From: Clavaria fumosa
Lineage: Eukaryota; Basidiomycota; Agaricomycetes; Agaricales; Clavariaceae
DNA length: 64,000 nt
Direction: 5' to 3'
Assembly (NCBI GenBank): GCA_951802425.1
Contig: OX637797.1
Coordinates: forward strand, 186,001 to 250,000
The notes under the pieces are model-generated. The model saw only the letters and a list, made by a program, of their open reading frames with translations, was not told the DNA's origin and searched no databases. Each line of letters opens with the position of its first letter. The first letter of the stretch is position 1. Of this stretch, positions 1 to 11,490 are shown one piece after another. Made by a program: the position numbers and the translations under genes.

Positions 1-1696
1 TAAAGTGCTTATGAATGGAGCATCGAATGAGAGCCTGTTGAAATGCATAGGATGCAGTTCCTTCTGCACAATCTGGTGGTAGATCTTGCTGTTGCTGGGC
101 TTGTGCTTTCCACCATCCTTCATGCCATTCCAGATATGCAAGTACTCGCCGCATCTCCTCACGCAAAAGCTCTATTTCCTCACCCCAACGCATGGCACGC
201 GCCCTGGCTTTGCACCATTCAATGCGAATTGCTTGAGCAATGGCTTTCAGTAAACCCCATTTGTGAAGCCTAATCATCACTCACCTTCATGTAGGTCACT
301 TCCACCCTCATTTACAGACATGCCTTGGGCATGCCAAATCCATGATCTTGTCCGGCGACCCTCATTGAGCATCCTTTTGCCCAACCGAATGGTCCTTTCA
401 CCATCATCTTCATGTAACTCACGGACATCCCCAGGCTCAAGAACTTGGAATTTGGATTCCCAATTTCTCTTTGTCAGCACATGTGACAACGAAGAGAGAG
501 CAATGCGGGCAACCCGATATTTTTTGACTGCAAGTTTGACTTTCACATCACAGCGGTTGATGAATCCACGTGCGCGAGTGTTTGCTCCTTGGCCCCGTTC
601 AAATTGTGTCTTGTACTTCCAGAGATGAGATCGCAACTGTAGATGAGACCGGAGTTCATTCAGTGCATCACTGGCCTGTGCCTCTCGCAACCGCCATTCA
701 TATCTGGACAGCTGGCATTCACAATGAGCATTACGGGGCAATGCTGATGGCAAATATAGTGGGACATCTTCTGTTTTGACCTCAGGCGAGCCAGCAGCGG
801 CATTTTGCTCATCCCTGCCTCGAAGTATAGCAGTTGAGGGCATGTATATCTGCTGAACTTGTTGCCAAGCATGAATGCGGTGCCGGAGCATGTATGACCG
901 CTCCTTAAGCTTTGCCAGTTGCAGATTTGTAGGATGAAATCCTAATGATGCTGTTTCAATAGACAATCTATGCCTGCAATAAATTGTTATAGCAAAGTTA
1001 GCGGTGCAAATATTTCAATTTTACTTACTGTCGGTCTTCCAAGTCTATGCCAGCATTAATGAGCATACTCGGAGAGAAATCTTCATGTACAATTGGCACA
1101 TCTTGTCCTTGAAAATCAAGAGCCTCTTCATCAGCTAGCATCATCCGGACTGTGGCCTGGGTGACACCTGATTTGGAAGCTATGTCAAAATCTTGTTTAT
1201 GGAAAGCAACAAAGCCCATCTCACTTCTGACAGTCGCAACAAAGGGATTTGTATTTGATGAATCCAATTCCCACAGCTCAACACTTTTCCTCCAAGCCTC
1301 AACCTCAGCCGCCTCCAAAGATGATGTGAATCGCTCGAAAGCAGATGATTGCTCTGCATATTCTGCAACAGCAGTCTCAAAGCGTCGAAGGAGGAGAGTG
1401 CCTGAAGTAGAGGATGTCAATTCCACGCAATTGCAGGGAGCTGGCTAAGTTCACCTAAGCCAGTGTATTTCTTCCAGTTCCAATCTGAGAAGTGATCATC
1501 TAATGTATCACGACGTGATCCGGGCCCCATTTCACATGTGCTAGTGGCAAGGGAGTTGGCATGAGCCCATCCTCGCTCAGGTGCTTCACCGTCTGTACGA
1601 CCAACACGCGGAGTAAGGTTGAATGAGTATCTTGTCCGACATGCATCTACATGGGCTGGGAGGTGGAACTTTGGGATGAGAAAGACGGTGCCTGTC

Positions 1697-2095
1697 GGGC
1701 TTGTGACAGCAAAACCCCTTTGGTGTGCAAGGGTAGAGCGAAGGGTCTGTTCAGTTTCTAACGCTAGTCGATAGTCTTGGCGGACTTGTCTCTCGATATG
1801 CAGGGAACACTCCTGCAGTAGTCGAAGTGTCTGGTAATAAGTCTGGGGATTGGCTCGGAGTAGTCGGTCCTTTATCCAAGTCCTTGTATACCTTTGGTAA
1901 TACTCGAACCGATAGAGGTTCTGCTCAATCGATGGGTGGCTGGTGAAACTCTCAGGAGGGATGACTTGCGACCTTAAAGGTGGGAAGACGAATCCTTCCA
2001 GTGCGAAGCTCTCAGCAGCGACGTTTGCTGTCAGACTTAGTTGAGGTCTCTCAAGTAAGTGTATAGACGAAAAGATCGAAGCTAGGGTACATGTG
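1697..2095 (-). CDS. Repeated unknown reading frame, open into the KDZ exon
   Basis: A minus-strand frame of about 130 codons without a stop. It has no ATG, lies just downstream of a TATA-like box, and passes through the left end of the insertion straight into the KDZ frame before FLIPKFHLPAH. The protein is rich in Arg, Gln and Tyr (for example YRFEYYQRYTRTWIKDRLL) and probably helical. I do not recognise the family. A degenerate copy lies at 62156-62474 with stops. It may be the start of a gag-like protein. The read-through into KDZ could be chance, since one frame in three would connect. Confidence 0.4.
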
Positions 2096-2565
2096 GGTTG
2101 GTCTCAGGTCTTATATACTCTAGCTATGGGCTGTACGTGATGTATGAGTCATTGATTAAATATCGGAATCTGATAGATGATCAGGAAAGCTGCGCGCTTG
2201 CACTGGAATGATGAGTCCGAGCAGTGTCGATCTTTGTTGGGATCCTTGTGATGATGATGTCATCCGCGATCAGATAGGGTCCCCGCTTCGATGCATTACA
2301 TCATGTCGGCTGCATCTGATCTTGTTGGGGATATGATCGGAGGGTCAGCTGATCTGTGATCGAGCTGTTCTGAGTCATGATCACTTGATCGATCGGTGTG
2401 ATGCAGTGATCGAGTGAAACTGATCTTTGATCAGAGATCTTCTTAGGGGTGATCGTGTCTGGTGGATAGGGGTCTGCCCAATCGAGGTCGAGATCAGTCT
2501 GTGGCGGTTTATTGGATAAAAGGACGGTCTTCCTCCTTTCGCCATCCCTTCAGAGTCTGCCTGCT

Positions 2566-3212
2566 ATGTGCTTCCAAGGCCACCACCTTGTCGAGTTCTT
2601 CCACAGCTCCTCCCTCTTCGCTCCTCGTACTGGAATCAAGCTCTCTTGCGACACCTTCCACTGGTGGGTTCAACTTGTCCCTGCCGATGCGGACCTCTAC
2701 TGGGTCCTCGACCGATGCTTCGCCTGTGGGGATCCCTCCCACCTTGTCAAGGATTGCTCCTTGACCCAAGGTCCTTACCGACGTATCTGTGACCTTCTCG
2801 AGGACCCTCATGGTGAGTTAGCCGAGCTGCTTCTCTCTGTCTCCAGTAAGTCTGATTCTTTATAGATTGGGACTGGGCTCCTCCCCGTCCTCCCTCGCCA
2901 ACTGTTTGGGCCACCACCCCTTGGGGTGACCAAGGTACTTGGTACCAAGGTGGGCAGGATTGGGCTGAGATTGGTTCTGGTCCTGTACATCCGGCTTACC
3001 GTCCCCAGGTCCAGATCCCCAACCTCTGGATACCCCGTTGGTGGCGCCTCCTCCGTCGCCCTCCCTTCCTACCGTTGACCTCCCCCCCGCCTATTCCCCC
3101 CTCCCGTCTCCTACTCTGGACGACGGAGGTTCTCTCGGCGCTGTGCGAGATCTGCGAGAGGCTGCCCTGGAGGCGGGAATCTGGGATGGTCAGTTTGCCT
3201 CCCATCCCTTGA
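2566..3212 (+). CDS. Small CCHC zinc-knuckle (gag-like) protein
   Basis: Start at ATG 2566, about 45 bp after a TATA-like ATAAAAGG. Exon 1 (2566-2812) carries one retroviral-type zinc knuckle, CFACGDPSHLVKDC (C-x2-C-x4-H-x4-C), typical of Gag proteins that bind RNA, followed by RICDLLEDPH. An intron (2813-2865, GT-AG) leads to a Trp/Pro-rich exon (WDWAPPRPPSP) ending at a stop at 3212, giving 197 residues. A further intron at about 3190-3237 would instead join an acidic Ser-rich tail ending at 3352. A degraded relative at about 24930-25080 keeps the LLEDPH motif, the intron position and the WDFVPP continuation, which supports the gene model. It probably belonged to the inserted retroelement. 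Confidence 0.55.
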
Positions 3213-5483
3213 GGGTAGCTCTCGGGTTCGTGGGTGAGTCTGACTTCTCAGACTCTTCAGATGAGTCATGGGAAGAGGAGTCTTGGGGGTCTGAGTACGG
3301 CACCTCGGGCTCCTCCCTTGATGAAGAGGGGTCTTGGCTTTCTTTCGTGTAGATAAGTATTGTACTTATCTTGCGATAAAATATATAGTTGGGGTTTAGC
3401 CCCTTGTTCGCCTGATTTGCATGGTGTTCCTTAAGTTAAAGGATTGAAATTTGCTGGCCTGGTAGTACGGACGACGCTTTCATGACAGTGCCTCTTCGGG
3501 CCATGCTTGGTAGCCGCAAAGCTTGATTGTAGGTATTCATCCTTGACCAAACATTCTTTGACCATTGGCAAGCAATGTCATAGGAAACGGTGAGGTGGCG
3601 GAGCGAAGTTGCACTGAGACTCGAGAAGAAGAGGAAGTCCATGTTGGTATAGCTGGGGAGTGTGTTCAATGGGGGATCCCACGCATGGAAGTGCCCAGAA
3701 CTCACCGCTCGCCTTTTTGCAAGTCTCCAACTGACAAGGGGCGTTTGATGTCGTGCCGTGCACAATCTACTGCGCCCAGACCAGTAGCTGCGAGTCCACG
3801 GGTTGAGGCAACATTTGCATTATTGATAGCTGTGTGTGATGCACAGTTACTTGGCTACCATGACATTAGCAGATTGTATGTGACAAAGCAACGAGCCACA
3901 TACTTCCTGTCTAAGATTTCCAAACTCTTGCACATGCGCCATATATGCCGTGTCATTTACGAAGTATGACCAACCATTACTCAATCCTGGGTCTTTCTCA
4001 TTGCTGGATACATCTTTACGTTTGAGACGAAAGTTGGCGTCGATGCCAAGAAAGAGGCTATAGAGCCATCTGCGACATTGGAAATCAACCAAAATTAACT
4101 GGTCAAAATGTTCCGAGGCTTACTGCTGGCTCTCAGGTGCAGAAGCCCAATCTGGGGGCAGATTTCTCCCTGGTTGAGGGCATGCAGGACATACAACTGC
4201 ACATTGCCCAGGCTGAGTCGCTGCGACTCCGGCAGGGTCATGACCACGACCGCTTCGCTTCAACATCTTGAGGTGCCGCCATTCTCGAACCATTCGAAGG
4301 AATGCCTTATATCGGCCCTAGATGAATGAAATCAAGCTATGCTACAGATTAGATGCATGCCAAGACTTACCTTTGGGGGATTAATGCCTGTGTTATCAGT
4401 TTGGCATGAAAGGCTATTGTAGACCTCAAAGACAGATGCCTTTGACTCAAATGAAAAGATGTGGAACTGTTCAAGACAAGCAAACGTTGCGGCAGTCTTC
4501 GGATTCTGGACTGTTGATGGATACCAGCGCCGCCGAAGCAGTTGTGTGGTATGTGGAAGAGCCAGGTCGCAGTTACAGAAGTCAAGGGATACAGAATGAA
4601 TACCAGAATGGCAAATGACAATAAAATCGTCGTTGAACGCAGCTTTCGGGCAAGGGCAGTGCTGCCCGACAGGATGGCCAAGCTGGATACGCAATCCGAG
4701 TGTCTTCAAAGTTGTTTTTTGAAAGTGGTCACCTATCCACTCCTGCGCAAAATCCAAGTCAGAGGTTTGTGATATTGAATATTGCTGGACTGGAACATGC
4801 CTGGATACGATGGAGCGGGTTTTCATGATGCAATTCAACTGAACACTCCCTACACAACAGTCTACCCCCAAAGCAATCTATACAACGAATTGCAGGCACT
4901 CGAGCAGCGCAAGAAGGGCACAAAGTATCGAGATATTCGCCTCTACCTTCCAGCCGAAGGAGTTCACGCAGGAAAACATCTACTTCAGCGACGAACATGT
5001 GCAGGGGGTTATACTTAAATGCTATTTAATGATGTCAATATTGGAGAAAAGAGCAGATACACTTACCGTGTCATCTCCCTTACAATCTGGCTTTGGTCCT
5101 GTCATTTCTTCGGTGTGAGACGAATGTCCTGGATCTATCCAGGCATAGCTGTCTGCTGGAAATTCTTCAGGAGCATGTGATGCAGATGAATGGCCTGGTG
5201 AGGCAGGAGTGGAAATGTAGGAAACCTGAGAGTCAACCGAACCCGAAGCATTGACGTTATATGAGCAGTGGCGAAGGTTGACTGTTTGGGCTGCTGGCAT
5301 GGAAGTTTCACCCTCGTCTTCAGAGAATATAGTTGGCATGGAAGTCCATACAGTCCTGTGGATGTGGGGTTGCTTTCTCGGACGATAGGACATAGCAAAT
5401 GCAATGTGTTGTCGTTTGGACCAAAGGCAAGCGCATACGGAATCAATACTATATCAATACTATAATTGACGTTGAAAACGGGT

Positions 5484-5538
5484 CACGTGGTTACAACTTC
5501 TCCTTCCTTTGGAGTCACGTGCATCCTTTCATCACGTG
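5484..5538. promoter_or_regulatory. Three CACGTG boxes upstream of the KDZ start
   Basis: CACGTG occurs at 5484-5489, 5516-5521 and 5533-5538, 90-145 bp upstream of the KDZ start codon (5393, minus strand). The motif is the classic binding site of bHLH factors such as Cbf1/Pho4 in fungi. That it regulates the transposase is inferred from position only. Confidence 0.45.
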
Positions 5539-5545
5539 TCGAGGT

Positions 5546-6497
5546 GCGGCCAGGCTTGCGTTCGCTTATTAAGTTATTTGGAACATGTTATATTTTCGAT
5601 GGATTACGTAATCGTAATGACTCTTTTTCGTTGGCTTTACTCAGACTCCGCACACCACATTCCAATGTCTGCTGTACTCGAGCCCGAGAACGCAGATCAT
5701 GGGAATGTGTAGGCCTCGTCATCACATGCTCACAGCCAATCCTGTTCGCTACTTGGCATCCCCTGCTCGATGAATGGCAGCGGTATCTGGGGTCAGTGAA
5801 GGTGCTTGCACCGACAAAAGTTACTCGAGCTGGTAGTGCGACGGCTACTGGTACATGGACATCTCGGCACGGCGAAGCCCTATATTGTTTGAACGGTCTT
5901 TAGTCTCTTCGTCCAATCCCACTACTGAGTCTTACGATTAATTGACGAGTTTTCAATCTGTTAAAGGCTTTGACCGCTGTCTCTGGAGAGGCAAACGGTT
6001 ACTCCAGTGATACTCGAGGATACACCGCTACTGAGACGACAGGCTACGGCTCACGCTCCAACTCAAGGGCTTACGAGTTGCTTCGACTATGCTACTTGGA
6101 AAGGAGAGAGATACTCACAGAACCGGAGCCCGTATTTTTTTGGAAATGCTTGTGAGCTCGAGAAGAGAGCGGCTAAAGCTCAATCCGGCAGCCAGGGGCA
6201 AGGCCCTATCGTCTCGGAGGGGGGTGGATGGTGCCTGAACCCTTTAAATATTCAATCCATCCGCTCAGATGTGCGCGCAATGAGGAGACCGTGCTTGCCA
6301 TCTCGATCGCTAATTGGCTAGCAGCTAGCAAGAAGAGTGAAACGGATTTTTTGGCATGAGGTGAATGTTACCGATCATGCCTCGAAATTTCTTACGCGCA
6401 GAGTATGAAAATAGGGGAAGCGAAGGACACGTCCTCCGGGAGAGGGTGATTAATGCAGCACGACCTCCCCTTGCGGAAGCAGATCTCCAACAGATTA
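5546..6497. other. No supported gene
   Basis: Upstream flank of the KDZ gene. Several short frames are open on the plus strand, but none has recognisable motifs or intron structure. It may contain the KDZ element's 5' terminal region; I could not identify its inverted repeat because the other end is outside the window. Confidence 0.5.
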
Positions 6498-7159
6498 CTG
6501 TACCATTTAACTCAATTCACCGGTAACGCATAACGCAGCTCTCAAAATCAGTGAAAAGTAACACATGTAACGCATAACAGTCCAAATTGGTGAATTGATT
6601 CAACTAGTTACCAAATTGGGTTACTCAGCATCTGAGGCCTCATTGTCCCAGTGCCTTGCAAAGCTTGCAAGGCTGTAGAGCTGATTTGCTGTCCTCTTTC
6701 ACTTGCCTTGGACCATCTCTCCCTCCTCTTTTTCCTCATCTCCCACTGGCTGCTCATCCAAGTCCTCAGCATTTGCAACTGTTGACAAGCCGCCATCAGG
6801 CTTTGGGTGACTAGAAATGCGATGTGTGGCAGGTGGGTGCAAAGGAGGGCTTTTATGTTGTCAGGCAAGATATTAGGAGGTTTGCTAGAAAATGTTAAAC
6901 TTTTGAAGGTTTTGCCTGTTGCTCGAGGGATATCAAAAGCCAGGAGATCAGTTATGGGTAGTTTTTGGCTTGGGAGATACTCTTTCAGGATATCTGGAGG
7001 TATCTCAAGTGTGGACATGCCAACATGGCTGAGAGGGATTTTTTCAAGGGTGGTGAATGTTACTCCTTGTCACACATAACACTCATTTTTGGTGAAACCC
7101 CCAATTCACCAGATGCGTAATGCGTAACACATAGCGGTGAATTGAGTTAAATGGTACAG
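6498..7159. mobile_element. TA-flanked short inverted-repeat element (pogo/Tc1 type), 662 bp
   Basis: Both ends begin CTGTACCATTTAACTCAATT and continue to TCACC in inverted orientation, flanked on each side by TA, the target duplication of the Tc1/mariner superfamily. Just inside both ends are further similar tracts (AACGCATAACGC and its inverse). The same CTGTA start and TA flank are seen in the full-length pogo-like element at 42821 and the short element at 62771, so this is probably a non-autonomous member of that group. It contains a 136-codon frame (see next entry). Confidence 0.85.
6608..7018 (-). CDS. Hypothetical 136-residue protein inside the short TA element
   Basis: The only long frame in the element at 6498-7159: ATG to stop, 136 residues. 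It starts with a plausibly folded segment (MSTLEIPPDILKEYLPSQKL) and has a basic stretch near the end (MRKKRRERW). It does not resemble the transposase of the full-length relative at 43001. It may be a captured host fragment or simply an open frame in a short element. Confidence 0.3.
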   Translation of the reverse strand: MSTLEIPPDILKEYLPSQKLPITDLLAFDIPRATGKTFKSLTFSSKPPNILPDNIKALLCTHLPHIAFLVTQSLMAACQQLQMLRTWMSSQWEMRKKRRERWSKASERGQQISSTALQALQGTGTMRPQMLSNPIW

Positions 7160-7955
7160 TATTGGCCATCTTTCTCGGGTTTCAAATTGGAGACGCGGGG
7201 CGAGGCACGGCGAAGGCTAGATGTAGCAATCAGTATTGCCAGATGCTCCGCCGGACCGAACAGTGAGCGGGAGTGCTCGTTGAGTTGAGCATCCAAGCAG
7301 GGTCATGGACGGCGTCGTTTGGGAGTCGCAAGTGAAGAAAGGTGGAAAGACTAACCCATGTTCGAGATATTACATCTTTTGGGTCGCTTCCGAGTCAACG
7401 CCTCGTATCAATCCGTCGTGTGTACAACCGGCTAGACGCGTGTACGGTCATCAGAGGAGAAGCATGGTCTGCGCCACGGCGCGAGCCGGGGTTGCCTGAC
7501 GTGGAGTTTCCCTTGAGGTCTGGACCTTTCAACCGTCCATTTCTACTCACAGTACTGCTGATAATCCTTGGCTGAATCCAGGCTGTGTAGCCGGAGAACT
7601 CGACCCTCCATTGTCTATTGGGAAAAATCCATTCTCATTTGAGCAATGAAAAGAGGAATGGAGGGTCGAGATGTCACACCTGATGTCGCACCATACAGGG
7701 GCGTGCACGACCGTGTTCCCCGACCAGTGACACTGTGAAAGAAACTCCACATGAAGGACCAGATGGTGATGGCCATGTTGGCTAGCCAGAGTCGCGGCTC
7801 CTTAGCGCATAAACGAGACGTACAAAAGTGTGATCCTTCGTACATGTCAATGAAAACTATTTCATTACTCCCTGTAACAGTATAGATATTGAAGATGCAT
7901 GTCAGAAACCTGGTCACTGCCGTCGAAGATCGGCGCTACCCTCTAGTTGTCATTG
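7160..7955. other. No supported gene
   Basis: Between the TA-flanked element and the first long palindrome. Short frames on both strands lack recognisable motifs. Confidence 0.5.
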
Positions 7956-8736
7956 TGGATGTCAAAGTTGCCTTATTGGGCAGCATGGCAAGTAATGTCG
8001 GGGACATCGGTCAGGCTGTTACAGACTGTTCAATCATAAAGTAGCAGACATAAAGATATTATTAGATGCTGAATGACAGTATCTATAGTGCACCAAATTT
8101 CTGTATTTTTGTAGGGCTTCTGTAGCTTATGATTCAACATTTATCCTCACCCACCTGCTAATTGTGAGGCACATCCGACATAACTCTGCATCTAATTGGA
8201 TTAAATTTCTTAAAGTAATTGTGGAAGTTGGCATGATAACCTATTTCCTATTGGTTACATGTGCCTGAGAATGCTGGGTGGGAGATGAGGCAAATGCACA
8301 GTTGAAGAAGGAAAAACTTTGAATGGCACGTTCTGAATGCTCGATAGCACTCAACGCTCAACACACCTTTCAGAGCCTTTCTTTCTTCAACTGTGCATTT
8401 GCCTCATCTCCCACCCAGCATTCTCAGGCACATGTAACCAATAGGAAATAGGTTATCATGCCAACTTCCACAATTACTTTAAGAAATTTAATCCAATTAG
8501 ATGCAGAGTTATGTCGGATGTGCCTCACAATTAGCAGGTGGGTGAGGATAAATGTTGAATCATAAGCTACAGAAGCCCTACAAAAATACAGAAATTTGGT
8601 GCACTATAGATACTGTCATTCAGCATCTAATAATATCTTTATGTCTGCTACTTTATGATTGAACAGTCTGTAACAGCCTGACCGATGTCCCCGACATTAC
8701 TTGCCATGCTGCCCAATAAGGCAACTTTGACATCCA
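7956..8736. repeat. Long near-perfect inverted repeat, arms about 355 bp
   Basis: The left arm (about 7956-8310) reappears almost base for base as the reverse complement at about 8383-8736. A spacer of roughly 70 bp carries short repeats of CTCAACGCTCAAC type. Weaker pairing extends about 10 bp further on each side. A transcript across it would fold into a hairpin of more than 350 bp. No coding frame is convincing. It could be a foldback transposon, two head-to-head copies of one sequence, or an assembly artefact. Confidence 0.9.
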
Positions 8737-8749
8737 TGACGACAACCAT

Positions 8750-9464
8750 GACCTCGGACAAGCACTTTCCATAGCCCAAGGGCATTGTAGCAGCAAGATG
8801 TGGTAGGGGACTTACTGGTGAGTCTTTGTTAATGGATTAGCACAATGATAAAACTGCACAGGTGATGACAATAAGGGCGACCAGGACAACAATAAACTCC
8901 TCTCTCGACCAAGCTGGTATGATCCATCCTCCATGCTCCATCCACGAACACTCACACCATGCAGTTCACAGTCCCCCACCAACCTAGGTGTTAATTAGTG
9001 TTAGCCTCTCATACTACTCTGGCCTGGCAGACTCAGTTGACAACAGCATTAGTGTGTGACTAGTGCAGCCGCAGGGAGGCAGGACGAATCAGTAAGTCAT
9101 TATATTGGCCAATTTTGATTGTCTCGGAGTCTTGTCCACTAATGTTGAGCCGCTTGTGCAGCATGCCGGAGAAATCAAAGACGCATACCTGGTTACAGTA
9201 CCATTCTCATCGTCACACATCTAAAAATGTACTGCAGCTTGGCTCTCTTTTCTAACCAGCACATACAGTACAATGAAAAAAGAAAAAAAGAAAAAAAAGA
9301 AAGCAATTTCCTAGTGTTCGTAAACTGTCATTTCAAGTCGTGATGTTTTTAGTCCGATAAATCATAGAGGTGAAGAAACTATCTGCGCAATGATGGGGGA
9401 TCAAGAAGAGCACAGCCGGAGCGAGAACGCTTTCGGATATCTAAACACAAATTCTTTTAAGACG
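8750..9464. other. No supported gene
   Basis: AT-rich sequence downstream of the palindrome with an A-rich tract near 9277-9303. It probably includes the 3' flank of the minus-strand gene that ends at 9465. Confidence 0.4.
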
Positions 9465-11490
9465 TTAGTCTTTATTACTGGCTCGAGAGCAGAATGCGCA
9501 CCTTTTATACTGGGAAGGATCATGGTTATCAGCATCTGTTGGCCGCTTATTCCCTGTCATGCGTTTGAGACGAGCTGAAACCTCTTCAACCATAGCCTTC
9601 CATTCCGCCGTGATCTCTGCCCGGCCCCACCAGCACAGCAGTAGCATAACTACGAGGAAACCATTCAAACCACCGGTCCGCAAAACCCCCTCTGCACCTC
9701 CTTCTGCGACCATCCGTTCCCACCATTTCTTGAAGCTTACGGTAAATTTTGGAAGGTCATCGATTGATGGAGGCATCGCATATTTGCGTGCACGCTTGAT
9801 CCACTCTGAAAACTCTCTTGGACGTCCTTCGGCTGGGAGACACTAGCAAAATGACATCAGCAAGTAAAGAGTTTATCTTCCAGGTAACATACCTTTTGAC
9901 CGCATCTCTCACCATATCCAACGTAGGCCTCAAACTTTATCCAAACCGTCACGCAGTCCAGCCAATTGTCATCGAGTGAAACCTCCTGGAGGTGAGCTGT
10001 AGCCTGCAATATCCAAGAAGGCGCACTTGATGTGATAGAGTCCGACATCGCATTGGTGCTATAAGCTTCGGACTGCACAGGCAGAACAACAGGGTCAGGG
10101 GGCAGAGCACCCCCAGCGAATGACGGGGCAATATCTGGTGCACCAGTACTGAAAGCTTCAGACTGTCGAGGCAGAATGACAGGGTCAGGGGGCGGAGTAC
10201 CCTCAACTAACAGAGGAGCAATATCCTGTGTACCAGCACTGGAAGCTTCGGACTGCTGGGGCAGAACAACAGAGTCAGGGGGCGGAGTACCTCCCGGTGA
10301 TAGAGGGGCAGCAGCGTTGCCAGAAGCTTCGGAATGCTGTGATGGAATGGCCAAGTTGTGGGGTGCAGACGTCACTGAGCTGCTCCGAATTTGTAGGGCA
10401 CGGTTCGCACGGACAGGAGCAGCTGTTAATAGAATAAGACTTGGATATGGAAGACGTGATTGCAGACTTACGGAAGACTTCACGGGCAAAAGCCGCAAAT
10501 GGGCGAAGATAAGCATTCTCGAAGTTAGGTTGACTTTGCGCAAAGTTGGAACCTGCCGCAGTTATTCCGACATGCATGCTAGAGCAGTTTAGGAAGACTA
10601 GCTCTGGGATTGACATTGAGTCCGCTCACCTGTTTACTTGAACTCTGCCTCCAGAAACGGGCTCAGGACCAGCCCAGAAAAGAGACATCACCTGCCCAGT
10701 CTGCTGAAAGGCAGCATCGAGGATCGGGGCCATCATTGGGATAAAATCATCGATTGCACTAGGGAGTCATATGGAATCAGATCTAGAACAAATAATGCAG
10801 GTCACATACCTTTGGAACTCAGCAGGTGTTCTCTCCGGCGCAGGATGCGCAACAACTGGATGCGCCCTTTCCGCATCCCGCTGTGCCTTGATCTCCTTCA
10901 CCTTCGCCATGACCTCCCCAAAAACCTCGTCTGTCTCTGCATTCCACATCTGGTCAGTAACTTCCCGGATGAGGGCAAGACTTTCGCTGCGAGTCAAGGT
11001 GCGGCTTTCCCTCCGTTTTTCAACCTCTGGTCGGATTTTCTTGGCGTAGTAAAGTGACGAATAGACTTCAGTTACATGCATCATGCGAGTTCTTGGGGCA
11101 TCGGCAGGAGCAGTAAACGGGTTGAACCCAGGAAGGTGCAATTTTCTTCGGATCCTCTTTTTGCAGTGCCAAGAGAACCAGGATTGGATTTGCTGGATCA
11201 GGCGCAGTTAGAAAAGACAAATTGAATTATGAATGGGTCTTACGCACACTTTTACGAGTAGTGATAGACCTGGTAAGCTCGAGCTCCTGAGATGCGCTCA
11301 ATCCTTGAGCTACTCCATCCTTTTCGAGAGGAAATAGTGCATCACGTTCAGGCCACTTGACAAAAAAATCATGGCAAACAGATGGGAGGAAGGAAGGAAG
11401 GCGACCATTTGCTTGTGTGGTCAAGAAATCTTCCTGCCGACTCGACAAGAAATCGCGCTGAGCAGTCGAAGTCCACGATTTCGCTGGCAT
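9465..11490 (-). CDS. Six-exon gene of unknown function, 589 residues, with internal 30-residue repeats
   Basis: Exons 11490-11248, 11192-10810, 10758-10630, 10578-10472, 10422-9893 and 9842-9465 join through GT-AG introns into a 1770-nt frame. It reminds me of a multi-copy family of Agaricomycete proteins, for which I know no function. The N-terminal part (TAQRDFLSSRQEDFL, FFVKWPERDALFP, WFSWHCKKRI) looks helical. The middle has VFGEVMAKVKEIKAQRDAER and then a proline-rich section with about three 30-residue repeats around GTPPPD and LPxQSEA (10060-10330). The C-terminal part is Trp-rich (WLDCVTVWIKFEAYVGYG, WIKRARKY, FKKWWERM) and ends in a short Cys-containing segment. No catalytic motif or membrane segment is evident. 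A transposon-borne origin is possible given the neighbours. Confidence 0.75.

Larger units (their letters stand above)
1697..3430. mobile_element. Insertion inside the KDZ gene, with divergent reading frames
   Basis: This block interrupts the KDZ coding sequence between the SYDIACQW exon and the FLIPKFHLPAH exon. It begins with TGTCGGGC, like the TGTCAGG ends of other LTRs in the window. Its first 330 bp recur at about 62156-62474, where they interrupt a Copia remnant, so the left boundary is real. A minus-strand frame occupies the left part and a zinc-knuckle gene on the plus strand the right part. Between them is a GATC-rich stretch with a TATA-like box facing each way (about 2110-2120 minus, 2513-2520 plus). 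The right boundary near 3430 is approximate and I could not fix a target duplication. It may be a rearranged LTR retrotransposon. It contains no reverse transcriptase. Confidence 0.6.
1..5393 (-). pseudogene. KDZ-family transposase with CxC cysteine cluster, split by an insertion
   Basis: Transposase of the Kyakuja-Dileera-Zisupton class, which is expanded in mushrooms; it would cut and move its own DNA in the nucleus. Exons on the minus strand that join in frame: 5393-5067, 5013-4801, 4742-4371, 4317-4124, 4069-3904, 3854-3706, 3652-about 3430, then after the insertion about 1696-1455, 1401-1029, 973-285 and 243 to the left edge. Exons 2-3 hold the cysteine cluster (CPSC, RCIDC, LLCRECSVELHH, then LGLRIQLGH). 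Exons 5-7 hold the core (LYSLFLGIDANFRLKRKD, DPGLSNGWSYF, STRGLAATGLG, YTNMDFLFF, SYDIACQWSKN). After the gap come FLIPKFHLPAHVDACRTRY, DGEAPERGWAHAN and GPGSRRDTLDDHF. The C-terminal part has an Arg/Glu-rich helical tail ending in EWHEGWW. The exon 2-3 intron appears to be GC-AG. The roughly 1.7-kb insertion probably inactivates it. The C-terminus lies outside the window. Confidence 0.9.

Noticed and set aside
1403..1426. Apparent start of a separate minus-strand gene at 1426
   Set aside because: This stretch is the end of an intron (GTGAAC to CTTCAG). The KDZ frame joins 1455 to 1401 as GLG-TLLRRF.
5466..5903. 145-codon plus-strand frame
   Set aside because: Lies over the KDZ promoter side, has no motif, splice support or coding-like composition.
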